22,823 bases of DNA, taken from Caldilineaceae bacterium (GTDB taxonomy: Bacteria; Chloroflexota; Anaerolineae; Caldilineales; Caldilineaceae). A program made the position numbers and the translations under genes. The notes beneath the pieces are model-generated. The model ran no database searches. It was not told where the DNA came from and saw only the letters and a program-made list of their open reading frames with translations. The stretch lies in assembly GCA_014879855.1 (NCBI GenBank), contig JACSRH010000272.1:1-22823 (forward strand), given 5' to 3'. Below are positions 21,415 to 22,823 of this stretch, piece after piece; position 1 is the stretch's first letter, and each line of letters begins with the position of its first letter.

Positions 21415-22823
21415 ATGCACTCTTACGCGCAGCAGTCCGACTTCACCTGCCCGCAGTGCGGGCGCGCCTTTGCCGCTGAACTGTGGCTGATCGTCGACGC
21501 CGGCGCGCGGCCCGACCTCATCGAACGCGCGCGCACGCACGACCTGCACGCGGTGGCCTGCCCGGCCTGCGGGCCGCTCGGCAGGGTCGACGCGCCGCTG
21601 CTGCTCTACCTGCCCGGCCACGACCCGGCCCGGGGCCAGCCGCCGCTGATCTTCTCCCCCGCGCAACAGACCAGCGCCGACGAGGATCAGGCCCAGGCCA
21701 ACGGGCTGCTGGCCGAGCTGGCGCAGCGGCTAGGCGACGCGTGGCAGGAGGACTGGCTGGCGCAGGTGGCCGTCGTGCGCCGCGATCTGCTGCCGGCCGC
21801 GCTGAGCGACGACCCGGCCGCGGCCCTGCGCGAGTTGCTGAACGCAGAAAACGAGACGGAAAACGAGACAGAAGACGAGGAGCTGCCGCCCGCGATGGCG
21901 GCTGCGCTGCTGTCGCTTGTCGAGACGCTGGTAGCGGAAGGGGCGACGATTCAAAGTCAGGAAGATTTGGAGGCGGCGCTGGCCGCACGCCCCGATTTAC
22001 AGGCGCGGCTGGAGGCCGCTTTGCAGGAAGCCATGGACGCTGAGACGCCGCCAGATGACCCTCCCGGAAGCTGCGCAGCTTCCGGGAGGGGGAACGAGGA
22101 CCCCGCCGGCCTGCCCGACCTCCTCAACCGCTTCCTTGCCGCCGAGACCTGGGACGAATCGCAGCGCCTCGTCGAGGAACATCCCGAACTGCTGCGCGAG
22201 GAAGCCGATGCGCTGTTCACCGCGGCGCTGGTCGAAAACGCCGCCAACCCCGACGCCGTGCAGATGCTCACCGTCCACCGCGATCTGCTGCGCCGCGGCC
22301 GCGCGGCCGGCATTGCCCGCGCCTTTGCGGAACAGGTGCTAGGCGCCGATGGCCTGGCCGCCGCCGCACGCCAGGGCCTGGCGCCCGAGGCATTCCTGGC
22401 GCAACCGCAACTGCCGCCCGCGCTGCGCGAGGTGCTGGCCGCGCTGGCCGCGGAAGGGGTGGAGATTCACAGCCAGGAAGACCTGGACGCGGCCCTGGCC
22501 AGCCGCCCGGCCCTGCGCGCCAGGCTGGCCCAGGGCACGGACGCGCAGTCCGGTGCTGGTATGGAAATTCCACCGGCGGTGCAGCCGCTCATCGCCGAAC
22601 TGGGGCAACTGACGCGGCGCACCGACATGCCCAGGCGCATCGGGATCTGCCGCCAGGCATTGGCGCTGGTCGATCGATCTGCCCATCCGCGCTTATGGGC
22701 AGCGCTGCAAGGCGAACTGGCAAACGGCTATGGGCAGAGCCTGCAGGGAGATCGGGCGGAGAACATCGAGCGCGCCATCGAGGGGTATGGGCAAGCCTTG
22801 CAGGTGATGACCCGCCAGGCCAT
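21415..22823 (+). CDS. CpXC zinc-ribbon protein with repeated modules and TPR-like start; runs off the right edge
   Basis: From ATG 21415 (AGGAG ten bases upstream) 469 codons are open to the edge. FTCPQCG (Cys 12/15) and VACPACG (Cys 49/52) form a zinc ribbon typical of CpXC domains. An acidic NENETENETEDEE linker (about 145-156) leads to a module LPPAMAAALLSLVETLVAEG plus SQEDLEAALAARPDLQARLE (157-200). The same module recurs at 333-371 (LPPALREVLAALAAEG, SQEDLDAALASRPALRARL). Between them is LLNRFLAAETWDESQRLVEE with HPELLREEADAL (236-267), a segment known from large TPR/CHAT proteins. At 445-466 GDRAENIERAIEGYGQAL starts a TPR-like repeat. In relatives such repeats continue and end in a caspase-like CHAT domain, but that part is outside the window. 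Its role is unknown; a regulated protease or signalling scaffold is an inference from the family. Confidence 0.8.
   Translation, partial: MHSYAQQSDFTCPQCGRAFAAELWLIVDAGARPDLIERARTHDLHAVACPACGPLGRVDAPLLLYLPGHDPARGQPPLIFSPAQQTSADEDQAQANGLLAELAQRLGDAWQEDWLAQVAVVRRDLLPAALSDDPAAALRELLNAENETENETEDEELPPAMAAALLSLVETLVAEGATIQSQEDLEAALAARPDLQARLEAALQEAMDAETPPDDPPGSCAASGRGNEDPAGLPDLLNRFLAAETWDESQRLVEEHPELLREEADALFTAALVENAANPDAVQMLTVHRDLLRRGRAAGIARAFAEQVLGADGLAAAARQGLAPEAFLAQPQLPPALREVLAALAAEGVEIHSQEDLDAALASRPALRARLAQGTDAQSGAGMEIPPAVQPLIAELGQLTRRTDMPRRIGICRQALALVDRSAHPRLWAALQGELANGYGQSLQGDRAENIERAIEGYGQALQVMTRQA
21847..21882 (+). repeat. 12-base tandem repeat in the acidic linker
   Basis: GAAAACGAGACG (21847-21858), GAAAACGAGACA (21859-21870) and GAAGACGAGGAG (21871-21882) are in-frame tandem copies coding for ENET, ENET and EDEE. 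They form a flexible acidic linker after the zinc-ribbon part and may vary in number between strains. Confidence 0.7.
22059..22090. repeat. Perfect 32-bp palindrome inside the CpXC gene
   Basis: The left half CCCTCCCGGAAGCTGC is followed directly by its exact reverse complement, with no loop. It is read in frame as the linker PPGSCAASGR at about residues 216-225, between the first module copy and the helical segment. It looks like a REP-type element embedded in, and tolerated by, the coding sequence. Confidence 0.9.

Noticed and set aside
1..22823. CRISPR array, tRNA or rRNA genes, insertion sequence with transposase
   Set aside because: No regularly spaced repeats, no cloverleaf or rRNA-like segment, and no transposase motif were seen on either strand.

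Overview
The window looks like high-GC chromosomal DNA from a free-living heterotrophic bacterium, most likely a member of the Chloroflexota (Anaerolineae/Caldilineae-like). That assignment is inference from gene families: a CpXC zinc-ribbon protein leading into the repeat architecture seen in large TPR/CHAT proteins, an atypical HTH/pseudo-kinase/receiver regulator, and two separate sugar ABC import clusters with lipoprotein binding proteins and no ATPase of their own. No rRNA, tRNA, CRISPR array or complete insertion sequence was found.

Layout. 1-1509: a truncated VOC (glyoxalase-fold) protein and a LolA/LppX-like lipoprotein, both on the minus strand. 1510-2652: a more AT-rich island with an antitoxin-like gene, a RelE-like toxin inactivated by two lesions, and an attC-like folded site just after the toxin. 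2744-7841: a sugar import locus. A binding protein and two permeases read leftward; a DeoR-type repressor and an alpha/beta hydrolase read rightward. They diverge from a compact control region with two TTGACA-N17 promoters, and the repressor appears to have a leaderless transcript. 8003-8547: a second decayed toxin-antitoxin pair (PIN toxin with an in-frame stop). 8627-12159: a two-gene signalling unit on the minus strand, with a membrane hybrid histidine kinase and an HTH/receiver protein.

12390-21201 is a carbohydrate utilisation operon divergent from the signalling genes: an LplB-type permease, an LplC-type permease, a lipoprotein binding protein, a DUF5703-type putative glycoside hydrolase and a GH95-type alpha-L-fucosidase/galactosidase. 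The two hydrolases have no signal peptide, so the simplest model is import of a fucosylated or L-galactosylated oligosaccharide followed by cytoplasmic trimming. The adjacent two-component system is a plausible regulator. A strong terminator-like hairpin sits after the binding protein gene and probably lowers hydrolase expression relative to the binding protein.

21415 to the right edge is the start of a large repeat protein: an N-terminal CpXC-like zinc ribbon, a twice-repeated module, a helical segment and the first TPR-like unit. It is cut by the window edge. By family resemblance the missing part may carry more TPRs and a CHAT peptidase domain, which makes it the most likely part of a poorly described system here. 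Its coding sequence carries a perfect 32-bp palindrome in a linker. Several intergenic spaces hold short palindromic or CGCGGAT-rich repeats.
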